From positions 17,531,971 to 17,595,970 of the forward strand of contig NC_003070.9 in the NCBI RefSeq assembly GCF_000001735.4: DNA of 64,000 bases, given 5' to 3'. Shown in pieces: positions 47,101 to 59,280 of the stretch; positions within the stretch are counted from its first letter, which is position 1; each line of letters starts with the position of its first letter. Made by a program: the position numbers and the translations under genes. This DNA comes from Arabidopsis thaliana (Eukaryota > Streptophyta > Magnoliopsida > Brassicales > Brassicaceae). The notes beneath the pieces were generated by a model. The model worked only from the letters and a program-made list of their open reading frames with translations, made no database searches and had not been told where the DNA came from.

Positions 47101-48130
47101 ACAAAAGAAAATACTTATAAACGAATTATACTGTTTTTATTTAGTTGACATCAAGCTTTGATTATAAGAAAACGCATATGAGTAAGAACCAGTTTAATAC
47201 ATAAATTATAGGATTTCATTTAAGGGTCGAATATAATAAAATTGTGATCCTTGGCATTTGTATCCAAAAGCGCGCAGTAATGGTTTCTTATTCTTCATAA
47301 CCATGATCAGAGTAACAGATGGGTAGACATCCTCATAGAACGAAATAATAATCAACTGTTACTGGCATATCAAACGAATATATTTTCTCCCATGTCATTT
47401 CAGAATTGTCTAATTAATGACCATATCTCTTGTCTTGACCACTTCTTTTGAGATACATAGATTAAACTAAACAACGAACGAAATTGTTAGATACATGTAA
47501 AATGCATTCCTCATCATGTAGAGAGAGATTTTCTCTGAATCAATGGTTTATGCAACGAATCGTATTAAGGTGATGTTTGTTTGTGCATCTAGATTGCATT
47601 CAAATGCTATATTTAGATGATGAATTCAATCTGTGTTTGTTTCTATATTTGGTTGTTCATTTAGATGCTCACCGTAAATATAAGTTTTTTGGGTTTAATT
47701 TTTGTAAATTTGCATCTCCATTTCGATGTGTTTACTAATAACAAAATGACTCAAAATAACATCTTTATGTTCTAAAATATATTGACAAGTTTAAAACTTA
47801 TGTAATTTTCGGAAAAATATTAAAAATTATTAATTTTTATTTTCATAACATAGTTAAATTGAGTCAATTATATTTGTAAAAACTTAAAAACATAATAAGA
47901 AAATATATTTTAAATATATATGATAAAATCAATCTAAAAAATATACATTTCCAATTAAATAATGATAAAATTTTCATTAATAAAAATTCCATTTTAATAG
48001 TTTGATAATTCTAAATCTAAAACATTAGATATATCATATTTCCAATTAAAAAATAATAAAAAATTTCCTTAAATAATTTAGTTTTTTTAATTTTCCGTTT
48101 TTGTTAATCTAAACCCCAAAGGATTAGTTT
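44123..48130. other. long AT-rich gene-poor region
   Basis: No gene of good quality. A (TA)n tract lies at 44165-44205 upstream of the F-box gene. A GC-richer island (45836-46135) on the minus strand has a 34-codon frame MTGAPAASVAYFHNQRAAVW that soon stops, perhaps a gene stump. Small frames elsewhere are AT-driven. Confidence 0.5.
46142..46287. repeat. 73-bp tandem duplication
   Basis: GGCCAACTTCTGATTTTAAT...ATTATTAT(T)ATC/GTCAT starts at 46142 and again at 46215 with about two differences, so it is recent. Confidence 0.9.
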
Positions 48131-50365
48131 TGGTTGGTGGTTTACACAACGTTTAAACTACTCTAGCATGTATGTGATTCTAACTCAAAAGCGGGAAACA
48201 AATTTTGAAAACTCAGGGTCATAACCGTAAATTAACATGCTGATTGTTTCAAAAGAACGGGATAAATAGCTCTGGCCTCACTACTCTATTTCGCAACGTT
48301 AACTCTTCCCCTTCCACAAGTAACGGTTAGCGAATGTTGAAATTTCAAAATTCATTTTTTCAAATCCTCTTTCAGAAAATCGCGTTGGGGTTTACATAAT
48401 CGCATGGAGAAGCGATTTTTCATTTTCTATCTTCTTCTGATTCTTAACTCCGATCAATTGAATTGCGTCTCTGATTCGTTGGGTCAATTCAAATCGGGAT
48501 CAAAGGGTTTTGATTTTGGGTCGGTGATGATCTGACGATTGATGCAAGGATTATTACTTGTCTATTGATTTGAGTCCTGATCGTGTGATAGTCCTACGAA
48601 ATCGAAGAAGGTACGAAATGTTTCGATCTCTCTCTCTTCTTGGTTAATTTGGGAATCTAGGGTTTGGATTTGGAATTTGCTTTCGTTGATTTCTGTTGGA
48701 ATTTAGAGGTTTGATAGTTCTGGGATCTTTCTATTAGGGTAATGTTTAACTTGTTCGATAGGTTTTAAATTTGGTGATCGGATAACAGTTGAACAGAGTC
48801 TACATCAAAATTTCTCTCTTACTTGTTGAATTGATGAGTCTAGATGGTCAAAAAAACCCAACGATTTAGAGAATTTCCCTCACGTCCATGATTTTGATTG
48901 TACCGTTTTGGGATTTTAAGGAAGAAATCATATTCGCATAATCTGGACTAATGGATCTTTTCTTTGGTTGTTGCGTCATTATGAGTCCATCACTGTCTTT
49001 ATCTGTGAATTTGTGAAGATTTATTTGAAAAAGGAAAGAAATTGTTGATTGTTATATTCATGCCAGAACAATCTGTGAATTTGTGTTTCTTATTTGCATG
49101 TTTATGTCCCCATTTCCGAGATCTAATTAGTCTTGTGGTCATATGGTTCAGCAATCAAGTGGCAATGCATATCTCAATTTGGAGACGGGAACAAATGTAA
49201 GTTTTGAAACTCTGTTTTAAAGTATAATTTGTTGCCTAGATGATGCATTAGAGTCTCTTTCTATTATCTTAATGTGTTCTCATGAGTGAGATTGTTTTTC
49301 TAACTTTGATAGTTATATTAGTAAGCAGTTAGATTTTGGCTCTGTAAGGCCTGGCATTTATTTTTGTAGATAAACTACCGGATAAAATAATGGTAGTTTT
49401 CAGAGTTTTTGTAGTTTTCTAATGGTCTTGTACTGCTAATGTGTATATAGTGTACTGCTAACATAATGGTTCTTTACTAGGATAGGCGATTCTTAAGTGG
49501 AAAAGAACCAAATTTAAGAAAGCTATTCAATCTCTCCGTAAAAAGAAGGGTCAGGTAGATAAACACACTTTGATACAATGTTTTTCTACTAATTTCTAAC
49601 GTGTTCAAGTGATATCAACTAAAAAAGCATATCATATAGATCTCGATTTCCAAGGTACAGTACTGCCATTAGCAACAAGAAGCCATTTTAATAAGTCTAC
49701 AGGACAAAAAAATGTAAGGCTACACTTGATTTTATTGCAAGAAAATCCATTGTTATATATTTGTATTTTCTTTTACTTAAGTTCTTGCTCTTAAACTTTT
49801 GTTTACATCTTCTATGATCTTGTCATGTTTGTTTTTAGCATGTTTTGAAATACTGTTAAATCAAATTTGCTGCCAAGATGATGGTTGGATTCTCTTTTCG
49901 ACATCTTAATGCGTTTCAAGCGTTTTGCAGTTTATATTCCTCTAGAGTGAGATTCTTTTTCTCTCTTGAAGAGTTATGTTTTCAGTTGGGTTCTTCATTA
50001 TAAAGTATGATCCGTAAAGATTTGAAGTAAAAAAGAGTAGCATGCAGTCATATTTTGGCTCTGTTTTATTTGATTTTGGCATTGATTCGTGGTTTTATTT
50101 TATTGTTTGTGTTGTACTTTCAGGTGAAATTTTGGTTTATTAGCCAAGAGGCAAATGAGGGGTCGTGTTTCCTGCCTCTTGCTAATAATTTTGAGGTCAA
50201 GAGAACAAAATTTCGAAAGTGAATATGTAACCAAGTGCATATGAGAGGTTAGATATCGCTTCATTTATTCTCATATCTATTGTGTCATGCATAAGTTCTC
50301 AGGATCATCTCAACAGGGTGTTTAAATTTGATTAGCCAAGTTGTCTTGGCTTTGTTTGGGTTACT

Positions 50366-50600
50366 CACACTATCTGAAAACACACAATTTCACAGACACA
50401 AAAAATTACTCCATCACAATGCACTCAAAATCAAAACACACCCAAACACAAAACAAACTCAAACATACACACACAAAACTCAAACAAGCACATCTCACGT
50501 AACAAAAATCTAAACACACTCAAACACAACATAACAAAAGAAACAAAATACAGCACACCACAAAAGTAGATACCAAAAAGGGACAAAACAACAAAACTTC
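50366..50600 (+). repeat. CA-rich array 1
   Basis: Purely A/C-biased text (ACACACCCAAACACAAAACA and variants, ACTCAAACA) follows the lead-in TTGGCTTTGTTTGGGTTACT. Almost no G on the plus strand. Non-coding. Confidence 0.8.
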
Positions 50601-52943
50601 ACGATCAATATCTTTTTGTACTTGTAAGAAGTTTGAGATTCTGTTGCCAATTCATTTTCAGGTGAAGTATCGTCCTCTTCTCATTTCTTTGTCCTTTACA
50701 ACTATCAATTATTTTGTCACATTGAATCTAATTACTTTTTATGCTGCTCTCAAAGTGAAATTTAAGCCAGTACAAGCGAAAACAATATCATGCATACAAA
50801 AGTAAAGAGGTAATCAATACATTTACTTACATATGTTTAATACTGTCATTTCTTGTGAAGGGATACTCTGTGATGATTCTAAATCGAAGGAAAAAACACT
50901 AGAGTTTTAAGGTGAAGTTTCTCGCTTTCTTCTCATCTACTTTTGAGTTTTGATTTTGAATATGTAACCAAGTTCATACAAGTTCACATAGGACAAAACC
51001 TGTTGTAAAAGCTGGTTTTTGTATATCATATGTTCAAGATTTAACCAAGTTTTAACCTGTTATTAATATGTTCAATATTTCAGCTGTGGACATTGTGTCC
51101 TTGTCAAGATAAACAGAAACAGTAGGAGCCAAGCAGTGGGATCCCCACTTGGATTAGTGAGTAAGATTTCCAGCAGTTTCTTTATTAGCACTGTTTTATA
51201 GTCTTATTTAATAGTCGTATGTATTTAGTAACTGCTATAAGAATGGTTTTGTCTCAAGATGGAGGAGGACTCTTGAGGTGAAAAATAACTTGGGAAAGTG
51301 ATTCAGTCGCCTCGGTAAATGGAGGGTCAGGTAGACAAACTATCTTTGTCTCTTTTCAAAATTTTTGTAGTTTTTCTATGGTCTTGTGTATGAAGTAAAC
51401 TGCTAATACAATGGTTTTGTACCAACGAACAAAACTTAAGAAAGCTATTCAGCCTCCGTGAAAGAAGAAGGGTCAGGTAGATAAATGTTCTTTCTGAAAA
51501 TGTTTGATGTGTTTAAGTGATTATAACTTGTAGGAACTAATAAAACATATCATATTTCTGTTTTAGATCTCGATTTTCAAGTACAATACAAACGAAGTCA
51601 GGGATCAGATTCTAGCTGTTGGAGAGTCTTTCTCACATGGGACAACCAGATAGTTTCTCCGTGCTAAGGTGACTAATTTTCTTTATCCCCTCTTACAAAA
51701 CTTGACACTCTCTTGTTCTATATTATCTTTCTAACTTGAATGGTTGTGTTTTTTGGTCAGGTTCTTCGATCCGTCAAAGATTGAATAACAAAAAAACAAA
51801 GAACTTAGTCAGGCTCTGTAAGATTCTTACCATAATTTTTTAGCGATGATTTTGTAATTTTTTTTTATTGTTTGTATGCCGTGTTAGCGTTCTGTTTGCT
51901 TTGCTAACAAAATGCTTTGAATACTAGATAGTGGAAATTTATTCTACAAAGAACAAATTTCTTGCCAAGAGCAAATGAGAGGTCATGTATCTATCAGCTG
52001 CACATAGCAACATTTTCAGAGTCGATTTTCTAGCCAAGGGCATATGAGTGGTCAGGTAAAATAATTAGTTTCCTCTCTTCTCTTGTGTATTCTCTCATAC
52101 ATTCGTCCCTACAGGTTATTTGCATTTGATGAGATACCTTGGCTTGTTTACTCAAACTAATGTTTTTTATGGTATCGTTTTGGCTCTGTCTTGGAATTTA
52201 AGGAAGCCATCATATTCGTATAATCTGGACTAATGGGTTTGGTTATTAGTCTATCACTATCTTTATATGTGTTTCTCTAGAGATTGATTTGGAAAAACTG
52301 GTGAATTGTTATATTCATACAAGAAGATTCTATGGCATCACATACATGGTTTATCTCGATATCCCGTGTTTCAATAATTGCATGTTTATGTTTCGAGCTC
52401 TTATCAATCTTGTGGTCATATGATTCAGCAATCACGTGGCAATTCATATCTCAATTAATTTGGAGACAGGAACATTGATGTAAGTTTTAAAACACTCTTT
52501 AAATTATATGTGTTCCTAAGATGATGCAGTGTCCTTAATGTGTTCTTAAAGTGAGATTGTTTTTCTAACTTTGATAGTTATGTTTTTCAGTTGTATTCTT
52601 CGTTAACTCATTATCCGTCAAGATTAAAAGTAGAAAATATCAGCAACCAGTCAGATTTTGGATCTGTAAGACTCTTACCATGTTTTTTTTTCTTTCTTGG
52701 CAATGATTTTGTGGTTTCATTTTATTGTCCAATTTGTATGATGTACTTTCAGGTGAAATTGTGGTTCAATAGCCAAGAGAAAATGAGGGGTTTTGTTAAC
52801 TGCTTCATGGAGATATCTTTGAGGTCCAAAGAACAAAAATTTCGAAGGTAAAACATGTGGGAGGTCAGATATCTTTCTCTTTACTCTCATGTCAATTGTG
52901 TCATGCATAGCTATCTTGGCTTTATTTTGGTTACTCACAATAT

Positions 52944-53190
52944 CTGGAAACACACACTTTCAAAAACACGGAAAACACTCAAACTCAAAACACAAAACAC
53001 ACCCAAAGACAACAAAACTCAAACATAAACACACAAAACTCAAACTCTACAAAAAAAAAATCACATCACACGCAACAAAACTGTAAACGTACTCAAACGA
53101 AACAAATCTCATAATCAACATAACATAAGAAATAAAATACAGCACAACACAAAACTAGAGACATGAAAGAACAAAAAAAAACAATCAATA
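52944..53190 (+). repeat. CA-rich array 2
   Basis: Same composition and the same lead-in as array 1 (TTGGCTTTATTTTGGTTACT at 52916). Diverged but aligned in order. Confidence 0.8.
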
Positions 53191-54687
53191 TCTTTTTTTC
53201 TTTATAGTTAAAAACTTTGTGATTCTGTTGCTAAGTCAATTTCAGGGGAAGTTTCTTTCTCTTTTTTTTTAGTCTTTTACAACTATTAATCATTTTTTGG
53301 TCACATTGAATCTAAGTACTTGTTATGCTACTCTAAAAGTGAATTCCAAGCCACACAAGCTCAAACATTGTCATACAAAAATAAATATATTTACTTAGAT
53401 ATGTTTCATCAAGTGATTTCATGTCAAGGGATACTCATTGATACTTCAAAATCCAAGAGATTCACAAGTTTCAAGGTGAAGTTTCTTTATTTCGTCTCAT
53501 TTACTTTTTCTTCATACAATGTTCTTATTAATACTTATTTCACAAAGAATGTTTATCATACGTAATAAACATGTTTTGTGGATATTGTTTCCTTGTCAAG
53601 AGTAACAGAAACAACAAGAGCAAAGCAGCCGAATTCCAGCTTGGATCATACTTAATAAATTCCAGTAAGTTTCTTGATTAGCATTATTTCTGTGGTTTAT
53701 TTGTAGTCTTATATTCTTATTAACTGCTATTAGAAGGGTTTTGTATCAAGATGGAGAACTCTTAAGCTGATTATAACTAAACTTAGGAAAGTGTTTCAAT
53801 TGCCTCGGAAAAACAAAGGATCAGGTAGATAAACTATCTTCATCCCTTTTTAGAGTTTTTGTAAACAAATCATGGTCTTGTGTATATACTGCTAACATAA
53901 TGGTTTTCTACAAAGATAGACGATTCTTAAGCGGAAAAGAACCAAATTTAAGAAAGCCATCAAGTCTCCTCGAAAGAAGAAGGGCCAGGTATATATATAA
54001 ATTACACACACTGATACAGTGTTTTTTGGAAATGTCTGACGTGTTTGAGTGGTTTTTAACTTGCACGAACTAATAAGGCATATCACATTTCTCTACTAGA
54101 TCTTGATTTCCATGGTACAATACTAACGAAATCAGGTATCAGATTCTTCTTATTGGAAATTCTCGTGCAGATGAGACAACATATATATTCTTTAGTGCTA
54201 AGTGATTAAATTTTTTCATCACCTCTTACAACAGTTGACACCTCTTGATATTTTCTAAGTTGAAGGGTTATGTTTTCTATTCGGGTTTTACGTTATACAG
54301 CATGTTCGGTGAAGATTAAAAGAACAAGAGATGCAAACCTGTCAGCCTCTGTAAGAATCATACCATATTTTATCTTGGCATTGATTTTGTAGTTTTTTAA
54401 ATATATTGTTTGTATGTTGTGTTAGGATCCTGTTTTGCTCTGCACATAATTTTTGCTAACAAAATGATTTGAATTCTAGAGAGTGGATCCTTATTCTGCA
54501 AAGAACAAAGGTCCCAAGAGCAATTGAGAGACGATTTTGCAGCAAGAGCATATGAGAGGTCAAGTAAAGTAAAGTTTCCTCTATTCTCATGTGTATATGC
54601 TCAATTCTCATGTATTCTTCCCTACAGGTTATTTTCATTTGATGAGCCTAGGTGTCTTGGCTTGTTTTGGTTCCTCAAACTATCTAG

Positions 54688-54880
54688 AACCACACAACTT
54701 CACGAATACAAATACATGCAATCACCTAAACTCAAAACACACCGAAAGACAACAAAATTCAAACAGAAACACGTGAAACTGAAACACGATACAAAAAAAA
54801 AACACGTAAGGCAGATAAACTCAAAACACCCTCGAACACAACACAACATAACACAATAGTAAAATTCAACACAATACTAC
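54688..54880 (+). repeat. CA-rich array 3
   Basis: Third copy with lead-in CTTGGCTTGTTTTGGTTCCT at 54656. Confidence 0.8.
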
Positions 54881-56557
54881 TATGCCATTATGTTGCCAAG
54901 TCAATATCAGGTGAACTCTCCTTCCCTTTCTATTTTAGTATCTTACAACTATTGTTGGTCATATTGAAGTTCATTATGTTTTCTTAACAAGTTGGTAAAT
55001 TTTTATGTTATTTGAAAGAGGAATTCAAGCCAATACGAGGGAAAACTGTGCTTTGCATACAAAAACAAAGAGGTAATCATTAATCAATGTAGATATGTTT
55101 TGCTTTGTCAATTTTTACGTTCTGTTCATGTGAATGGAAATTCGGTGATGATTCAAAATCCAAGAAAAGAAACGAGAACCTTACTTTTGCTTTAAACAAA
55201 ATATAAATTCATACTTCGCAAAGGAGAAATTAACACAATTATAACTAGTTTCCATCATACTTTGTAAACCTTTTCAATATCACTATGAAGATGAACATTT
55301 TTTTTAGTTTTCAGCTATGGACAAGCAGTCAAATATATAGGCTTGGATCAGGTTAACTAGTTAAGTAAGATTTCCAGTAAGTACCTTGGTCTTTTGTCTT
55401 TACTCATAGTTTACTGGTAACATAATGAGTTAGATCACGAAATATGATTCTGTATTTGGTCAAATTAGGATTCTTAAGCTGAAAAAACTAGATTCAAGGA
55501 AGCAATTCAGTTGCCTCGAAAAATGAAGGGTCAGGTAAATATACTCTCTTGTTCTCTGTTAGATGTTTACTGGTATTATTCACAATCTATAATATGTATA
55601 ATTTATTGTGTATTTACTTTATTCCATATTTCTCGTGGTATATTATTTTCTTCAGTACTAGTGCATTACCATCAAAGAAATGACATGAGTTTGTTTCTTG
55701 ATGCAGAACGTTTGTGGTGTTTATGAAGCTCTCCGTTTGGATGAAAACCAAGTAAACAACCGATGCACTGATTTTTATATAATGTTTGGGAAAGATTTGA
55801 ACTTATTTTAAGACAGAAATTAGAACTTATTTTGATCTTTATTTTTTTAGGTAAAATACTAAAGATGTTAGAGATAAGATGTTAGCTGTTAGAGAAGCTG
55901 AAGCTTTTTGAACACAAGACGACCACTTGATATTCCCTCGTCACTTCCTTTTAAGGTAATTCAATCTCTTTGTCTTCTCTTACACCACTTGGCATTATTT
56001 TGCAGTGTGTATAGTCTTTCTTTAGTACATTTATGAGGAATCATATGATGGTTCATAATACTGCATTAGAAAACTAAAAGGAAAAAATGTGAGCCAACAG
56101 TCAATCTCGCATTAGAGTAGACTCTGGAGAATTCGTCGTAACTTTCTTTCTTCACATAAATTTTGTAGTTTTATCTATTGTTCAATGTCTTCAGTTAAAC
56201 AATTAGTGTCCTAATTACTCAGCTTATAGTTTACTGCTAACAGCATTGTTTTGTTTTCAAGAAAGAGGATTTTTATGCAGAGAAACATAACTTCAAGTAG
56301 AGATTTATCTGCCAATGAGAAAATGAAAGGTCAGGTAAACATGTAAACTCTTTAAATCTTTTTTTCTCGTCTTTCTTGCTTCATGCATATGTTTTGAGCA
56401 ACAACAGAAACAAAACTTCAGGAGAAAATTCAGTCACCAAGAACAAATGATGGACCAGGTAAATAAACAAACTCTTTTTCTCTTCTTCTCGTGTCTTCTA
56501 CCTTATGCATATGTCTCTGAGCTACATACGGTAAATTAAATATAACTCGTTTGTGTT

Positions 56558-56745
56558 GCTCACATTCGAGCACAAATCAACGTAAAGCACAAAAACTCAT
56601 ACCACGTTTAATAAAAATAAAAATTCATAACCAAATCACAACACAAGAAACGAGGAAAACGAAAACATCACACTAAACGCAACAACCTCAAATACAACAT
56701 AACAAACGAGCAGGAAAAAAACATACACAACAAACTAAATAAATC
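56558..56745 (+). repeat. CA-rich array 4
   Basis: Fourth, most diverged copy with more G, lead-in CGTTTGTGTTGCTCACA. It ends just before the right inverted repeat. Confidence 0.65.
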
Positions 56746-56807
56746 ACAACGTCGTGTGAGTTTGTATAACTAATCCCATACATGTAAAACGTTGTGTAAA
56801 CCACCAA

Positions 56808-57325
56808 TATACATTCTTTGAAAACTGTTATCCTTTTCTATTATGTTAAATTATATATTTACACACAAATCGCCTTAAATCACATACACGACGACTAGTC
56901 CCTAGCGGCTAGCGCTTTCTTTCTTGAACACTGATTATTATAACACGATCATATGTTCTTCATTTGTCATAGTGGGAACGCTTAACCAAAAGCCTACACA
57001 AGACAATCAGTTATGCAAAATAAATGATAATTCTTCTTAGATTCGTTTTTGCAGAAGCTAAATTTAAACGGATAATCCAAATTATATTCAAATCATCCAA
57101 GGAGAAAGCTCGGAACTACTAAGTTCGAAGAAAGTGGAGAAATGGGTATGGGTCATGTTCCCATATTCTTGGAACAGAGGAAAGTAATGATTAGTGTTGA
57201 CTTTCCTATCGCCTACAAAAACTTGGGCTTTTCTAATTTGTAGGGCCAAGAAAGACAACCTAATTTTCTACTTACGTGATATAGAAGTTTACAAGTGATC
57301 TCTAGGGCTTCAGAAAACAGAGGCG
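56808..57325. other. spacer before the F-box pseudogene
   Basis: Moderately AT-rich. No gene or repeat recognised. Confidence 0.4.
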
Positions 57326-59280
57326 ATGAAGAGAGGACACAAACAGACCTCACTATCGTCGACACTACGACTTCTTCACTGTGAAGCCAATTACCTCTCG
57401 ATGGTACGGTTGAAATACTAAAAAGACTGCCGGTGAAATCTCTTTCGAAGGTCCTATGCATTTCGAAGCTATGGTCATCAATTATTAGTAGACATAGAGA
57501 CATCATAGAATCGATTGTGAGTCGTTCTTTGGCTCAGTCTCCACGTGATGCTTAGCTTATTTCATCTACGGACTACGGCCACACTTCAAACAACTACTTA
57601 CCTTCGAAATAGAATCAATATTATTATATTAATATCCCTGAAGGATTAAGGCATTACATCCGTGGCTTGATTTTTTGTTGGTCAGACTCTCGTCATGGGG
57701 GTGTTATATATAAATCTACCACGAGGCAATCCTTTTACTTACCGAAGAATAAATCCATGCATATGGGCACTTTTTTTCTTTGGTTGGTAAAAGGTTAAAT
57801 TTTTTGACAGAATTACATTGATTACAAGAAACGCAATTAAACAATCTACATAAATTAAATACAACATTACAACTCAAAATGCATTATATCGCTTCGATCG
57901 TACGAGGAGAAACACCGTTTCCGAGCTCGCAAGGCTCAAAAATTTGCGTGCTGCCACAACACGAAGTAATGGAATCCTCATCATAGTTGCCATGAACTAA
58001 TGGATCCGAGATTTGTCCACAAAACCTCGAGAAAGAAGCTTACAGCTTCTCCGAGGACTAACGCAAAAACGCATAGGCAGCCGCGGACTTCTACACTAGC
58101 TCAAAGAGATAATGATGCCACTTAGACCTATTCGACGCCTCTATTCTACACTCGACAACCTTAGCAATACAACTAGAAGCTCATTAACACATAAAAATCC
58201 CAACTCGACTACAACTTAACAACAAAACTCAACCTTAACGCAACCAAAGACTAGCGATTGGGACAAAGACAAATTTAGATGGAGGAGCCATAGCCATGGC
58301 TGAAGAATTTGCCACCTTCTTCAGCCCTCTAAAGGAGGAAAGAAGCACACCACCAAAAACACAAACCACTACGCCTCTAACCGCAATGAACAATCCAAAG
58401 AGCCAAAAAAGACTACGAGGCTTGCCTCTAGAAGAGCGACCCGTCAGATCCAAATACGCAACCATCAGAGCGGGAGAAAATTAAGGAAAGAGGGACCCGA
58501 GAAGAGAAGAATCGCCTTACCGAAGCTCACCAACTTGCCAGAAAGGGACTGTGGTACCTGAAAAAACGGCGATGCACCCGATTCCGCAAGTCTAGAGGAT
58601 GGTCCCGCCGATAGGAGCCGCACTTGCTACAAACTCCGGATATGGGCACTTGCTCTCAAGAATCAATACAAAGTATTGTATGGAGAATTCATGTCAAGTT
58701 TTTTCACATTGCGATCCCACGACGAAGCAGTGGAGGAATATCCTAGGTGTTGGACCTCACTTTCCATTGAAAGGTGCGGTTTACATCCACAGGGCTATCT
58801 ATTACCAAGTAGAGACTATATATGACACTACTTCTCGATATAAACTGATAAGTTTTGATGTTAGATCTGATAAAAACACTGATGGATCACTGTTCGTATC
58901 CTATAAACTACCCAAGGGAAGTTAGGATTGTGTGTTGCGACCAGAGTATGGAAATTTGGGTCATGGAGACACAAGGATGGTCCAAGATTTGTTTTTATGT
59001 GATGGAGGGTTCAATAAAATGGCGCATCTTGGAGGCTACTATGGTGGTGAGATCGTTTTGGTCAAATGGCTTTTTATTTATTTTTTGGGCCCTAGAAGTG
59101 AACTGCACTAAGATAATACGCTTATCTACCCTTTAGCTTCTCCCGTGGAGCACCTTTTCAAAGGTTCATATGCATTGTTTGCAATAGCCGTCTATGACCA
59201 CACGTTGGTCGAGGATTTCGCGAAGCCCGTCAACATGGTCGAATCCGTCAAGGCTTCAACAGATTTTTCAAACCTTGTGA
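57326..59280 (+). pseudogene. F-box/FBA pseudogene split by a LINE-like insertion
   Basis: Pieces of one F-box gene lie in order on the plus strand. An MKRGHKQTSLSSTT start (57326) is out of frame with the F-box (PLDGTVEILKRLPVKSLSK, ISKLWSSII; 57394-57545). FBA parts follow at about 57600-57760 (YYINIPEGLRHYIRGLIF) and, after the insertion, 58652-58925 (CQVFSHCDPTTKQWRN, KGAVYIHRAIYYQ, LISFDVRSDK), with a C-terminal tail near 59140-59290. Several frame changes and stops break it. The minus-strand frame at 57213-57506 is only the antisense of the F-box. Confidence 0.8.
57773..58639 (-). mobile_element. LINE-like retroposon, 5'-truncated or short
   Basis: The insert is flanked by a 12-base duplication, ATATGGGCACTT (57761-57772 and 58640-58651), and begins on the plus strand with TTTTTTTCTTTGGTTGGTAA, the complement of a 3' tail ending in A. 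This is the mark of target-primed reverse transcription. The 867-bp body has a 76-codon frame (58235-58465, minus) with two hydrophobic stretches and no recognisable RT. It could be a LINE 5'-truncated past its RT, or another retroposed sequence. The perfect duplication implies a fairly young insertion. Confidence 0.65.

Larger units (their letters stand above)
48890..55535. repeat. ~3.28-kb direct duplication within the modular locus
   Basis: CATATTCGCATAATCTGGAC near 48927 and CATATTCGTATAATCTGGAC near 52208, and CTTGTGGTCATATG at 49134 and 52409, fix a period of about 3280. The second unit (52180 on) is shorter than the first. Blocks from the end of unit 1 (51885-52140) recur at 54420-54640, about 2530 bases on. 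Confidence 0.75.
48295..56461 (+). pseudogene. modular, exon-multiplied locus (non-coding RNA gene or decayed gene)
   Basis: The start looks like a real transcription unit: a GATAAATAG box at 48263, a CT-rich leader and a donor GTACGA at 48611. Candidate exons follow: 49152-49196 (QSSGNAYLNLETGTN), 49481-49554 (opening DRRFLSGKEPNLRK), then many relatives. Most exon-like blocks end GGTCAG or GGCCAG before GTA(G/A)A: 49549, 51325, 51471, 52050, 53984, 55529, 56329, 56454. Two families dominate: an AAGAAAGC-ATTCA-CTCC block (lysine-rich in one frame) and a CCAAGAGCAAATGAGAGG block. No frame stays open across blocks, so it is either a spliced non-coding RNA or a ruin. No known protein family recognised. 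Confidence 0.4.
48134..56807. mobile_element. candidate 8.7-kb element bounded by inverted repeats
   Basis: TTGGTGGTTTACACAACGTT (plus one more base) at 48134-48154 recurs as an exact inverted copy at 56787-56807. Similarity continues inward after an indel: CATGTATGTGATT at 48168 against CATGTATGGGATT (complement near 56775-56785). Outward matching is weak and I found no 8-11 base target duplication. The interior is the modular locus described next. No transposase domain is recognised. It may be a non-autonomous Mutator-like element that captured host sequence, or a host segment flanked by unrelated repeats. Confidence 0.45.

Noticed and set aside
47570-48120. possible MITE starting GTGATGTTTGTTTGTGCATC
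   Set aside because: No inverted partner or target duplication found at the other side.
55511-55726. 71-codon frame starting MPRKMKGQ
   Set aside because: Starts inside an exon-like block and reads through its predicted donor into intron-like sequence.
50366-56745. regularly spaced CA-rich arrays as a CRISPR-like array
   Set aside because: Eukaryotic context. The arrays are low-complexity and have no constant repeat with unique spacers.
57213-57506. 97-codon minus-strand frame
   Set aside because: Antisense of the F-box part of the plus-strand pseudogene.
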